Assembly (NCBI GenBank): GCA_023145215.1
Contig: JAGLED010000007.1
Location: 23,210 to 87,209 of the forward strand
From: Rhodospirillales bacterium
GTDB lineage: Bacteria; Pseudomonadota; Alphaproteobacteria; Rhodospirillales; Casp-alpha2
Direction of reading: 5' to 3'
DNA length: 64,000 bases
Position 1 is the stretch's first letter, and the number at the start of each line of letters is the position of its first letter. The notes below the pieces were generated by a model that saw only the letters and a program-made list of their open reading frames with translations, ran no database searches and was not told where the DNA came from. The position numbers were made by a program, and so were the translations under genes. Below are positions 54,122 to 61,643 of this stretch, one piece after another.

Positions 54122-54144
54122 GATGCGCCGCACAATGACGCATC
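54122..54144. promoter_or_regulatory. Inverted repeat upstream of the Ni/Co-type permease gene
   Basis: GATGCG (54122-54127) and CGCATC (54139-54144) form a perfect 6-bp inverted repeat separated by 11 nt, lying 25-47 nt upstream of the permease ATG. It could be an operator or a short hairpin in the leader. It does not match NikR or Nur sites as I know them, and is too small to be a B12 riboswitch. Confidence 0.25.
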
Positions 54145-54202
54145 CTATCGCGCGTGACGGGCGGCGCAAGCGCGGAAGATCGATTGTCTGCGATTTCCCC
54201 GG

Positions 54203-55405
54203 CTATTGCGGCAGGACGTCGAAGGCGATGCTGATTCGCGTCTCGTCGGATTTGAGCGGCACCGTCCGGTGATAGAAGTAGGACGGGAAGAAGATCGCGC
54301 GGCCCGGTCTGGGTTTCAGGAGCATGGTGTCGGACACCGTCTTGCGGTTCGGATAGTCATGCGGCGTGCCGAATTCGATCCAGCCCGCATGAAGCGGGTC
54401 GTCTTCGCGGACCGCGTCAGGGACTTTCGGATAATAAACACCGCTCAACCACGCATCCCGGTGTATGTGCGACGCCTGATGGCCCTGATCCTCCATCACC
54501 ACGCCCCACGCGTTGAGCTTGTACGCGGCGGGCGCGGCCCTTTCGAAAGCATCGGCGCCTCGGGCACGGCATTCCGCGATCAGTTTGCCGACTTCGGACC
54601 TGATCCAATCCAGGAAGTCGGGGATAGGTCCCTTTTGATCCAACGTGATGTCGCCGGTGTGAAAGCCTTTCTTGGTGGAATAGTCCTTGGGCTCGTACGC
54701 GATGGTCGGATGGTTGGTGATGGCGTCGGACAATGCCGCGTTGTAACGCTCGACCTCGTCCGGACCGCAATGATCGGCGATATCGTGCAACATCAGACGG
54801 TTCCCGAAATCGGCGATCTTGCGGGCTTCCTCGGGATTTCCGGTCTCGTAACAGATCACCGATTTCAGCGCCATGGCGCCGGTATGCCCGGGTTTGGCGC
54901 GCAGCACCCGGTCGACCTCGATTGCCGCTTCCGCCCAGTTCCCGACCGTCATCAGCGCACGCGTCAGCCCGACCCGGACCGCATCGGCACCCGGTTGCAG
55001 GTCAAGCGCCTTGCGGTAACCGCCGACCGCGGCTTCCGGGTCATTCGTCTGCATTTTCATGTGTGCGACCATGACGTACGGATTCGGGTCGAGCGGCGCC
55101 AGACGGCTCGCCGCCGCAAACGCCTGCGCGGCTTCTTCATAACGTCCTTCGCGTTCCAGCATGTAACCCAGATCCATCTGGATTTTCGGGACGTCGCGGA
55201 CCCTGGTCGTGATGTCCTTGAGCGCGTCGATCGCCTTGTCACGCTGGCCCAGATCGAAATCGGCGAGCGCTTTATAAAATTTGACGATGTCGTTGCCGGG
55301 ATCGCGAGACAGCAGGGACCGGTAGATCTTCGATGCCCCCTTGAGGTCGCCGGCCGCGTGACGTTTGCCGGCCTTTTCCATCTGCTTGTCGAAGTTTCCG
55401 CTCAT
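54203..55405 (-). CDS. TPR protein with C-terminal 2OG-Fe(II) oxygenase-like domain, second copy
   Basis: 400-residue homologue of the product of 11890-13533, with fewer repeats. TPRs fill about residues 1-190 (YKALADFDLGQRDKAIDAL, EGRYEEAAQAFAAASRL). The last 170 residues carry the same oxygenase-like motif set: WGVVMEDQGHQASHIHRDAW with the first His, LSGVYYPKVPD, HAGWIEFGTP, FFPSYFYHRTVPLKS with the second His, and TRISIAFD with the 2-oxoglutarate Arg. The start ATG 55405 has no Shine-Dalgarno sequence but a TATAAA element 8 nt upstream. Substrate unknown. Confidence 0.85.
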   Translation of the reverse strand: MSGNFDKQMEKAGKRHAAGDLKGASKIYRSLLSRDPGNDIVKFYKALADFDLGQRDKAIDALKDITTRVRDVPKIQMDLGYMLEREGRYEEAAQAFAAASRLAPLDPNPYVMVAHMKMQTNDPEAAVGGYRKALDLQPGADAVRVGLTRALMTVGNWAEAAIEVDRVLRAKPGHTGAMALKSVICYETGNPEEARKIADFGNRLMLHDIADHCGPDEVERYNAALSDAITNHPTIAYEPKDYSTKKGFHTGDITLDQKGPIPDFLDWIRSEVGKLIAECRARGADAFERAAPAAYKLNAWGVVMEDQGHQASHIHRDAWLSGVYYPKVPDAVREDDPLHAGWIEFGTPHDYPNRKTVSDTMLLKPRPGRAIFFPSYFYHRTVPLKSDETRISIAFDVLPQ

Positions 55406-55413
55406 GGGAACGC

Positions 55414-55442
55414 TTTATAGACCATCGCCCCCGGGTTGTTGA
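55414..55442 (-). promoter_or_regulatory. Candidate leaderless promoter of the second TPR/2OG gene
   Basis: On the minus strand TCAACA (55442-55437), a 17-nt spacer and TATAAA (55419-55414) end 8 nt before ATG 55405. No ribosome binding site is visible. Confidence 0.4.
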
Positions 55443-55462
55443 TGAAAATTCCCGGATGTCCA

Positions 55463-55496
55463 AGAAAAAGGGCCGGCCCATATGGACCGGCCCTTT
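55463..55496 (-). terminator. Rho-independent terminator of the RFPG protein gene
   Basis: Perfect 10-bp arms (55467-55476 and 55487-55496) with an inner CCATATGG that can extend the stem across one mismatch. On the minus strand the hairpin is followed by a T run. It is 36 nt downstream of the stop at 55532 and isolates that gene from the TPR/2OG gene. Confidence 0.85.
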
Positions 55497-55531
55497 CGTT
55501 GCCGACGGCGCGCAAGCACCGCCGCGGGAGG

Positions 55532-55819
55532 TTAGCCGAGGATCGGAGCGTCCGTGGTCACCGGCTCGGCGTCGGTGTCGAGGCGCATGTCCTCGAGCTC
55601 ACGGGTCAACTGCTCCACTTTCAGACCCGGGAAACGCTGGGTGCTGTATGCACCCACCGGCTCCGTCTGCATGGCGGCGTCATGCGTCTGCATGTCGACG
55701 GTCGTCTGCTCGACCGCCTTGCCCGGGAACCGGACGGAATCGGAGCTGGCCAGTGCCGGCGCGGCGGCTCCGACGAGAGCGGCAAGAGCAAAAGCTGTAA
55801 TGGTTTTCTGGGTCTTCAT
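55532..55819 (-). CDS. Small exported protein with two RFPG motifs
   Basis: 95-residue protein with a clear signal peptide (hydrophobic 8-20, predicted cleavage after ALA at 24). The mature protein is about 70 residues and acidic. The motif RFPG occurs twice, at 30-33 (VRFPGKAVEQ) and 62-65 (RFPGLKVEQLTREL), each followed by similar residues, suggesting an internal duplication. The tail ends APILG. A very good ribosome site (AAAGGAG) precedes ATG 55819 and a strong terminator follows, so it is likely an abundant single-gene transcript. It is related to the 64-residue protein at 56143-56337. No known family recognised. Confidence 0.85.
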   Translation of the reverse strand: MKTQKTITAFALAALVGAAAPALASSDSVRFPGKAVEQTTVDMQTHDAAMQTEPVGAYSTQRFPGLKVEQLTRELEDMRLDTDAEPVTTDAPILG

Positions 55820-56142
55820 GATGGATCTCCTTTCATATGGTGTTTTCCATCTTCACCGATGCGCACCTGCGCACCGGAATGTCGTCGTTTGCGTTGTCAT
55901 AAGGAGATACGTAGCGGAACGGCGATTGGACAATCACCTCCGATCACCCGGTCGTGAGGTCAGTTCTTTCTTTTATCTCAAGGCGTTGCGAGAAATTTTG
56001 GCAGGCGATGCCTCATTTCACTCACGAAACCGGAGCATCTCTCACATAGACGCGAGCCGCGTACCGGCAGAACGCAAAAAAGACCGGGTGTTTAGACCCG
56101 GTCTTTTTTGACTGACGGGGCGGCGTTCACCGCCCGCCGGTG
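55820..56142. other. 323-nt gap between the two RFPG genes
   Basis: No open frame with coding character is seen. It holds the ribosome site and leader of the 55819 gene and the terminator at 56076-56109 of the preceding gene. A weak promoter-like pair on the minus strand, TTGTCC then TATCTC after 18 nt, lies around 55908-55937 and would give a leader of about 85 nt. No operator is recognised. Confidence 0.6.
56076..56109 (-). terminator. Strong terminator of the 64-residue RFPG protein gene
   Basis: Perfect 14-bp arms (56076-56089 and 56096-56109) with a 6-nt loop; the arms begin and end in six A and six T, so it can act in both directions. It lies 34 nt beyond the stop of the minus-strand gene at 56143. 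Confidence 0.92.
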
Positions 56143-56337
56143 TCAGCCGAACGTCGGCTCTTCCGAAGCTTGCGACTGCCCCTGGCCTTCGGATTGCAGT
56201 TGCTGCTCCTGCAGTTGTTCGGTCAGACGTTCGACTTCCAGTCCCGGGAACCGGACCGAGTTGTCAGCCAGAGCCGGTACGGCAGCGCCCAGAGCCAGCG
56301 TAAGGGCAAGGGCTGCGGTAATGTTCTTGGTATTCAT
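56143..56337 (-). CDS. Small exported protein with one RFPG motif
   Basis: 64-residue protein, signal peptide cleaved probably after ALA at 24, leaving about 40 residues. The mature start DNSVRFPGLEVERLTEQL matches the two RFPG units of the 95-residue neighbour (SDSVRFPG and RFPGLKVEQLTREL). The rest is Gln/Glu/Ser-rich and ends EPTFG, parallel to APILG in the neighbour. AAGGA precedes ATG 56337 and a strong terminator follows. Both may be secreted or periplasmic peptides of one small family. Function unknown. Confidence 0.85.
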   Translation of the reverse strand: MNTKNITAALALTLALGAAVPALADNSVRFPGLEVERLTEQLQEQQLQSEGQGQSQASEEPTFG

Positions 56338-56625
56338 GATTTCGTCCTTCTCAGATTTCAGTGTTTTTGGTCAGTGTCTCCAAGCGAAGCCACATGGCTT
56401 GAACTCGCTTGTTGACGTGAAATTAGTCGCGCCCTGCAGGCGCCGCACTTAAACCCGGATCACTACGGTGAGAGAACGAAAACCGTTCTAATTCATATAG
56501 TTAAATGATTATTTATAGGCCGGATCTGGCCGGCTTCACCAAATGCGGGGATCCCGTCCCATCGGGGCGAGCGGCGTGTGATCGGAAAGTGACTAAATTA
56601 GTAAAACGCGCGTGATCCGCGAGAC
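56338..56625. other. Noncoding gap between the cco operon end and the RFPG gene
   Basis: 288 nt, more AT-rich than its surroundings in the middle. AGAACG-N5-CGTTCT at 56473-56489 is a perfect 6-bp inverted repeat, perhaps an operator. GGCC-N6-GGCC near 56519-56532 could fold at the end of the cco transcript but lacks a clear T run, so I do not call it a terminator. No convincing promoter hexamers were identified. Confidence 0.5.
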
Positions 56626-56775
56626 CTACTCGAAGGAATCTTCCAGATCCGTGCCGCATTTTTCGCAGCGGCGGGGATGGCCCTGCATGACATGCCCGCA
56701 GACGCCGCACTTGCGTTCCGCTTTCTTCGACGCGTCGTCGAGTGTACGGAATATTTTCTTGAGCAGGTCGAGCAT
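56626..56775 (-). CDS. 49-residue zinc-ribbon protein at the end of the cco operon
   Basis: Found by translating the minus strand directly. The 49 residues begin MLDLLKKIFRTLDDA and contain CGVC at 23-26 and CEKC at 37-40, with His at 28 and 33, a two-knuckle zinc-ribbon pattern; the tail is acidic (GTDLEDSFE). AAGGA lies 6-7 nt before ATG 56775, supporting translation. It lies 21 nt after the small membrane protein gene and is probably the last gene of the cco operon. I do not recognise a named family. It could bind zinc or another metal. Confidence 0.75.
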   Translation of the reverse strand: MLDLLKKIFRTLDDASKKAERKCGVCGHVMQGHPRRCEKCGTDLEDSFE

Positions 56776-56796
56776 GGGTGGTCCTTCGTTGGTCGG

Positions 56797-56988
56797 TCAG
56801 TGCGCGGGCGCCGGTGTTTCGATGGACGGCAGCTTCGCCCCCTCTTCGGGCGTCATGCGCTCGCCGTCCTCAATCAGGAAAATCATGATCCGCAGGATCA
56901 GCGCCAGCGCGACGACGACCATGAAAAACCGGATCAGGCGGTTCAGCCTGCGGCGCCGGTGCCATGTTTCCTGGCCGTCTCCGTTCAT
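56797..56988 (-). CDS. Small single-pass membrane protein behind ccoS
   Basis: 63-residue protein with a basic N-terminus (WHRRRRLNRL) and one hydrophobic segment of about 20 residues (RFFMVVVALALILRIMIFLI), then an acidic, Pro-rich tail (EDGERMTPEE), giving a predicted N-in topology. It starts 41 nt after the ccoS stop on the same strand and is followed by the zinc-ribbon gene. No known family is recognised. The location suggests an accessory role in cbb3 oxidase assembly or stability (inference). Confidence 0.7.
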   Translation of the reverse strand: MNGDGQETWHRRRRLNRLIRFFMVVVALALILRIMIFLIEDGERMTPEEGAKLPSIETPAPAH

Positions 56989-57029
56989 GCGCCCCCCAAT
57001 CGATACCGGACGCGATCATAACAGAGAGA

Positions 57030-57251
57030 TTACCGGTGCGCTTCAGGCTTTTCTTCGGAATGCGCAGGAGCGTTATCTGCGGGGTTATCCCGGGCATTCT
57101 CGGGGGGCTGTTCGTCGTCATCCAGCAATATGCGTTCCGCCGCCCCGTCGAGGTCGTCGAACTGACCGGATTTGAGCGACCAGAGAAATGCCCCCAGGCC
57201 GAGCAACCCAAGAAACAGCGCAATCGGAATCAGGTAGCCGACGATCTCCAT
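57030..57251 (-). CDS. ccoS: cbb3 oxidase assembly protein CcoS
   Basis: 73-residue CcoS/FixS. The N-terminal transmembrane segment (LIPIALFLGLLGLGAFLW) is followed at once by the family signature LKSGQFDDLDGAAERILLDD. The rest is a hydrophilic tail rich in Glu, Asn and Pro, longer than in many homologues. CcoS is required for cofactor insertion into CcoN, probably with the copper pump CcoI encoded just upstream (10-nt gap). Confidence 0.94.
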   Translation of the reverse strand: MEIVGYLIPIALFLGLLGLGAFLWSLKSGQFDDLDGAAERILLDDDEQPPENARDNPADNAPAHSEEKPEAHR

Positions 57252-57261
57252 ACCGTGCCTC

Positions 57262-59565
57262 CTATCTGACCCACTTCAGTCTGAGCGCGTTCAACGTGAC
57301 GACGATCGAGCTCGACGACATCGCCACCGCCGCAACCAATGGCGTCGCGAGGCCCATCACGGCGAGCGGCACGGCGATGCTGTTGTAAAGAAACGCCAGC
57401 GCAAAGTTCTGCTTCACCAGCCGCGTCGACATGCGCGCGACGCGGATCGCCGTCAGGACGGGGGCTAGGCCCGCGCCCTGGAACAAAAGGTCCGCCGCGG
57501 TCTGACTGACGTCGGCGGCGTTGGTCGGCGACATCGACACATGGGCCGCGACCAGCGACGGCGCGTCGTTAAGGCCATCGCCCACCATCAGCACGCATCT
57601 GCCTTCCGACGCCAGCTGCTCGAGCCGTTCCGTCTTGTGGGCGGGCAGACAACCGTGCTGCCAACGATCGATCCCGAGCCGCGCGGCGGCGCGCGCAACG
57701 GCGGCCTCGGTATCGCCGGACAGCAGTTCGACCTTCATGCCCTGCCCTTTCAACGCGGCGACAACGTCACCCGCGTCGGCACGCAGCGCGTCCTCGAACC
57801 GGAAGTTTGCGACGACCCGGCCGTCGACCGAATAAAAGATCTCCGAAAGGCCCTCGGTGCCGTAAGATGTCTCGGTGCCGCACCATGTCGCGCTGCCGAG
57901 GCGCACTGTCGCCCCATCGAACGTTCCCTCCAGGCCATGGCCCGGCACTTCGCGGACTTCGCTGACGGCGATGTCGTCAAATCCGGACGCCGCCCCCACC
58001 AGCGCCTTGGAAAGCGGATGACGGCTGTGCGCGGCGAGCGCCGCGGCTCGGGCCAGCAGCGCTTTGTCGTAATCGCCCCCGACCAGCTCGGGCATGCCGA
58101 GCGTCAGAGTGCCGGTCTTGTCGAACACGACGGTATCGATCCCGCTGAGCCGTTCGAGCGCATCTGCCGCCTTGACGAGAACGCCCGCTTTCAAAAGCCG
58201 CGAAGACGCCACCACCTGCACCGCCGGCACCGCAAGGCCCAGCGCGCACGGGCAGGTGATAATCAGAACAGCAATCGCCGCCATAAGCGACGTCTGCCAA
58301 CTGGCGTCGGTAAACACGATCCAGCCCGCGAACGTCGCCGCGGCCAGAATATGCACGACAGGCGCATAGATTCGCGCGACCCGGTCCGCGAGGCGGATGT
58401 ACCGGGCACGTCCCTGTTCGGCCAGTTCCATCAACTTGACGATTTCGGACAAAAGCGTCGCATCGGCACGCGCCGTGGTCCGCACCCGGAGCGGCGCGGT
58501 GAGATTGAGCGTCCCCGCATAGACGCGCTCACCCGGCGCCGCCAGCTTCGGCATGGTTTCGCCGGACAACAACTGCGTATCGATATCGGAGCGGCCGTCC
58601 AGCACAGTGCCGTCGACGGGCACCCGCTCACCGGCTGCCACCAGCACCGTCATGCCCTCGTCGATTTCGGCAATGCGCATCGCATGCTGGCGCCCGTCAT
58701 CGTCGACGATGGTGGCCGCGCGGGCCTGTAGCGCGAGGAGATGCGTCGCCGCCGAACGCGCTTTGGAGCGCGCACGCTGGTCGAGGTATCGGCCGATCAG
58801 CAGAAAGAACAGCAAGGATACCGAGGCATCGAAATAGGCATGCTCGGCCGCATGGGCCGTCTGATAGACGCTCATACCCGCCGCCAGCACCACGGCAAGG
58901 CTGATCGGCACATCCATGTTGAGGCTTTTCGCGCGAAGCGCGGCCACCGCGCTCCGGAAAAACGGTTGGCCGGCGTAAACGATCGCGGGCAAGGCGATCA
59001 GCGCGGAAATCCAGTGGAACAGCGTCCGCGTATTGTCGCCCATATCGCCGGCGTGCCCCGACCACACCGATACCGACAGCAGCATGACGTTCGCGGCGGC
59101 GAAGCCGGCGACCGCCATCGCAGACAGAAGACGTTTATCCTCGCGGCTTTCCGCCCCCGTCAGTTCGACCGGATCGAACGGCGTCACCGGATAGCCCAGC
59201 GCCTGAACGGCGCGCATCAGTTCCGCCGGATCGGCCTCGCCGTCGCGCCAGGACACGGCCAGCCGGCGCGTGCTCATGTTGACGCGTGCGGCGGTGACGC
59301 CCGGGAACGCGTGCAGCGTGCGTTCGATCTTACCGATGCACGCCGCGCAGTGGAGGTTCTCGACAAGCAGATTGAGCGAGGCGATCCCGTCCGGGTCGCG
59401 CGATATGAAGGCCGACGGGTCGTTCAACGCCAGCGTCGACGGATCAACCGGTTTCGGCCCCTGCGCGGCGACCGTCACGTTCGCCAGCGTCCCGGCATCG
59501 CAGCAATCCGCGATCCCGGCGTCATCCGGCAGCGTGACCTTCCGCGCGGGCGAGACGACGTTCAT
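57262..59565 (-). CDS. ccoI: Copper-exporting P1B-type ATPase CcoI/FixI
   Basis: 767-residue P-type ATPase that moves copper across the inner membrane for cbb3 oxidase assembly. The N-terminal metal-binding domain has LHCAACIGK near 75 and an extra CC pair (IADCCDAG) near 20. The membrane copper site is CPC in ITCPCALGLAVP, the phosphorylation site DKTGTLTLG, and the hinge GDGLNDAPSLVAAHV. ATG 59565 shares one base with the ccoH stop (TAATG); the longer in-frame start at 59637 lies inside ccoH. Confidence 0.94.
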   Translation of the reverse strand: MNVVSPARKVTLPDDAGIADCCDAGTLANVTVAAQGPKPVDPSTLALNDPSAFISRDPDGIASLNLLVENLHCAACIGKIERTLHAFPGVTAARVNMSTRRLAVSWRDGEADPAELMRAVQALGYPVTPFDPVELTGAESREDKRLLSAMAVAGFAAANVMLLSVSVWSGHAGDMGDNTRTLFHWISALIALPAIVYAGQPFFRSAVAALRAKSLNMDVPISLAVVLAAGMSVYQTAHAAEHAYFDASVSLLFFLLIGRYLDQRARSKARSAATHLLALQARAATIVDDDGRQHAMRIAEIDEGMTVLVAAGERVPVDGTVLDGRSDIDTQLLSGETMPKLAAPGERVYAGTLNLTAPLRVRTTARADATLLSEIVKLMELAEQGRARYIRLADRVARIYAPVVHILAAATFAGWIVFTDASWQTSLMAAIAVLIITCPCALGLAVPAVQVVASSRLLKAGVLVKAADALERLSGIDTVVFDKTGTLTLGMPELVGGDYDKALLARAAALAAHSRHPLSKALVGAASGFDDIAVSEVREVPGHGLEGTFDGATVRLGSATWCGTETSYGTEGLSEIFYSVDGRVVANFRFEDALRADAGDVVAALKGQGMKVELLSGDTEAAVARAAARLGIDRWQHGCLPAHKTERLEQLASEGRCVLMVGDGLNDAPSLVAAHVSMSPTNAADVSQTAADLLFQGAGLAPVLTAIRVARMSTRLVKQNFALAFLYNSIAVPLAVMGLATPLVAAVAMSSSSIVVTLNALRLKWVR

Positions 59566-60059
59566 TATTTCACCATCACCTCGTGGCGCATGCGATACGA
59601 GTCGCCGCCCCGGCGAACCGTCACCTCGGCCTTCCAACGGCCGTGCAGCGGCGCGTCGAACCGGCCCTGGTAGCGGCCTTCGGAAACTTCCCTCATATCG
59701 ACGGTCAGCGCCCGGTCATCACCCAGCGGACGCGTCATCGCAACAGATGCCAGCGCCCCCGAGAGCGGCGCGCCGATCTTGTCGGTCATCGTCACCGTCA
59801 GCATACCGTCGGCGCCAAGGCCGACACTGCTGTTCCAGCCGAGGCGTTTCTGCGCTTCGGCGTCGTCGAGCGTCCGGTTGTAGACGATTCCTTTTTTATA
59901 GGAGTCCTCAGTCGTCAGACCGGGAAACGTGTCCAGCGCATAGAACATGAACACGCCGTTGACCGCAGCGATCAGGCCGAAGAAAGCGACAAGGCCAAAG
60001 AACACCATGCGGCCGGTGATCCTGAATGCGGGTTTGTCGTTCATCGTCGTCGTGCTCAT
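59565..60059 (-). CDS. ccoH: cbb3 oxidase assembly protein CcoH/FixH
   Basis: 164-residue FixH-family protein. One transmembrane segment near 15-35 (MVFFGLVAFFGLIAAVNGVF) is followed by TFPGLTTEDSYKKGIVYN, a strongly conserved FixH block, and a periplasmic beta-sandwich region (GRYQGRFDAPLHGRW). CcoH is needed for stable cbb3 oxidase assembly. ATG 60059 overlaps the ccoG stop by 4 nt; the stop touches the ccoI start. Confidence 0.93.
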   Translation of the reverse strand: MSTTTMNDKPAFRITGRMVFFGLVAFFGLIAAVNGVFMFYALDTFPGLTTEDSYKKGIVYNRTLDDAEAQKRLGWNSSVGLGADGMLTVTMTDKIGAPLSGALASVAMTRPLGDDRALTVDMREVSEGRYQGRFDAPLHGRWKAEVTVRRGGDSYRMRHEVMVK

Positions 60060-61555
60060 CTTTCGGGTGCCCTGAACACACTATCATACGTCGCGGTTTC
60101 GCCGTTGGACATGTCGCGAAGCTGGAATGTGATATCCGTCGCTTCATCGTCGATCATGTCGCTGGGCATTTGCACCAGAAGCCGGAAACTTTGCAGCGTA
60201 TCCGGGTTCAGATCGAACAACGCGGTCATCGCCGGTTCGGTATCGGCGGCGCCGACGACCTTCATGCGCGCGCCCTGGGGCTCGGTGATTTCCAGGAACA
60301 CGGAACGTTCGATCCGCGCCTTGTTGAGAATCTTGAAGGTATACGCGTTCTGGATCGAGCCGTCGGCGAGCTTCGTATAGATCGGATTTCGATCCCTGAG
60401 CACGTTGATATCGAGCTCGGTCCGCCCGACGAACACGAACAGCATGAACAGCCCGATCGCCGCCCACAGACAGAAATAGGCTACCGTTCGGAAGCGGATC
60501 GGCTTCAGCTTCGCCGGCTTGCCTTCGACACGTGCGTTCATCGCCGCGACGGAATCGTAATCGATCAGGCCGCGCGGGCGGCCGATACGCGACATTACGT
60601 CGTCGCACGCGTCGATGCAGAGCGCACACGTGATGCATTCGAGTTGCTGGCCGTCGCGAATATCGATCCCCGCCGGACAGGCCACGACGCATGCCTTGCA
60701 GTCGACGCAGTCGCCCCGGTTTTCGAACGTCTCCCCCTTCTTATAAGGTGCCCGCGGTTCGCCCCTGTCGTGCTTGTAGGTCACGGTCAGCGAATGCTCG
60801 TCCATCATCGCACCCTGAATACGCGGCCAGGGACACATATATGTGCAGACCTGTTCGCGCATCAGCCCACCCAGCGAATAGGTGGTGAAGGTCAGCACGG
60901 CGACGGTGATATACGCCACGGGCTGCGCATCCAACAGGATGAAATCCTGCGCCAGTGTCGGTGCGTCGGCGAAATAGAAAATCCACGCCCCGCCGGTGGC
61001 GACCGAGATCAAGAGCCAGATCGTGTGTTTTATGACACGCTTCGCTGCTTTCCAAACCGACATCGGCGCCTTGTCGAGACGAATACGCGCGGCGCGGTCA
61101 CCTTCGACGAATCGCTCGACCCAGATGAACAGGTCGGTCCAAACCGTTTGCGGGCAGGCGTAGCCGCACCACGCACGTCCGAACACACTGGTGACGAGGA
61201 ACAGGCCAACCGCCGCCATGATCAACAGCCCGGCGAAGTAATAGACTTCCTGCGGCCAGATCTCGATGAAGAAGAAATAAAAGCGCCGGTGCGGGAAATC
61301 GATCAGCACCGCCTGGTCGGGGTTGCCGATACCACGATCCCAGCGAATCCACGGCGTGATGTAGTAGATACCCAGCGTGATCGCCATGATCCACCACTTC
61401 AGCTTCCGGAAGGTCCCCCAGACACGCTTGGGGTGGATCTTGACGCGCTTCTTATAAAGAGAACGGTTTTCGCTTTTGTTGACCGCCTCGACATCGTGGC
61501 GCGTGATGTCGGGGGCGGTGTTGTGGTCTTGGGCAATCTCGGTTTCGGTCGTCAT
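60056..61555 (-). CDS. ccoG: cbb3 oxidase accessory ferredoxin CcoG/RdxA
   Basis: 499-residue membrane protein with two ferredoxin-like clusters: CVDCKACVVACP and CITCALCIDACD near 255-290. Before them are several transmembrane segments, FGRAWCGYACPQTVWTD and REQVCTYMCPWPRIQGAMMD, all characteristic of CcoG/FixG/RdxA. A C-terminal Ig-like periplasmic domain follows. CcoG is thought to reduce copper during cbb3 assembly. It lies 88 nt after ccoP and overlaps ccoH. Confidence 0.94.
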   Translation of the reverse strand: MTTETEIAQDHNTAPDITRHDVEAVNKSENRSLYKKRVKIHPKRVWGTFRKLKWWIMAITLGIYYITPWIRWDRGIGNPDQAVLIDFPHRRFYFFFIEIWPQEVYYFAGLLIMAAVGLFLVTSVFGRAWCGYACPQTVWTDLFIWVERFVEGDRAARIRLDKAPMSVWKAAKRVIKHTIWLLISVATGGAWIFYFADAPTLAQDFILLDAQPVAYITVAVLTFTTYSLGGLMREQVCTYMCPWPRIQGAMMDEHSLTVTYKHDRGEPRAPYKKGETFENRGDCVDCKACVVACPAGIDIRDGQQLECITCALCIDACDDVMSRIGRPRGLIDYDSVAAMNARVEGKPAKLKPIRFRTVAYFCLWAAIGLFMLFVFVGRTELDINVLRDRNPIYTKLADGSIQNAYTFKILNKARIERSVFLEITEPQGARMKVVGAADTEPAMTALFDLNPDTLQSFRLLVQMPSDMIDDEATDITFQLRDMSNGETATYDSVFRAPER

Positions 61556-61643
61556 GTGCTCGCACCGCTATCAGGAGGTTCAGGCGCCACCCCCGCCCGC
61601 CCCGGGGATGACGCCTGCAATGGATGGACGTTTCCTCGTCAGA

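Noticed and set aside
56612..57175. 187-codon plus-strand frame over the zinc-ribbon, small membrane protein and ccoS genes
   Set aside because: ccoS is certain on the minus strand, and the plus-strand product has no recognisable feature.
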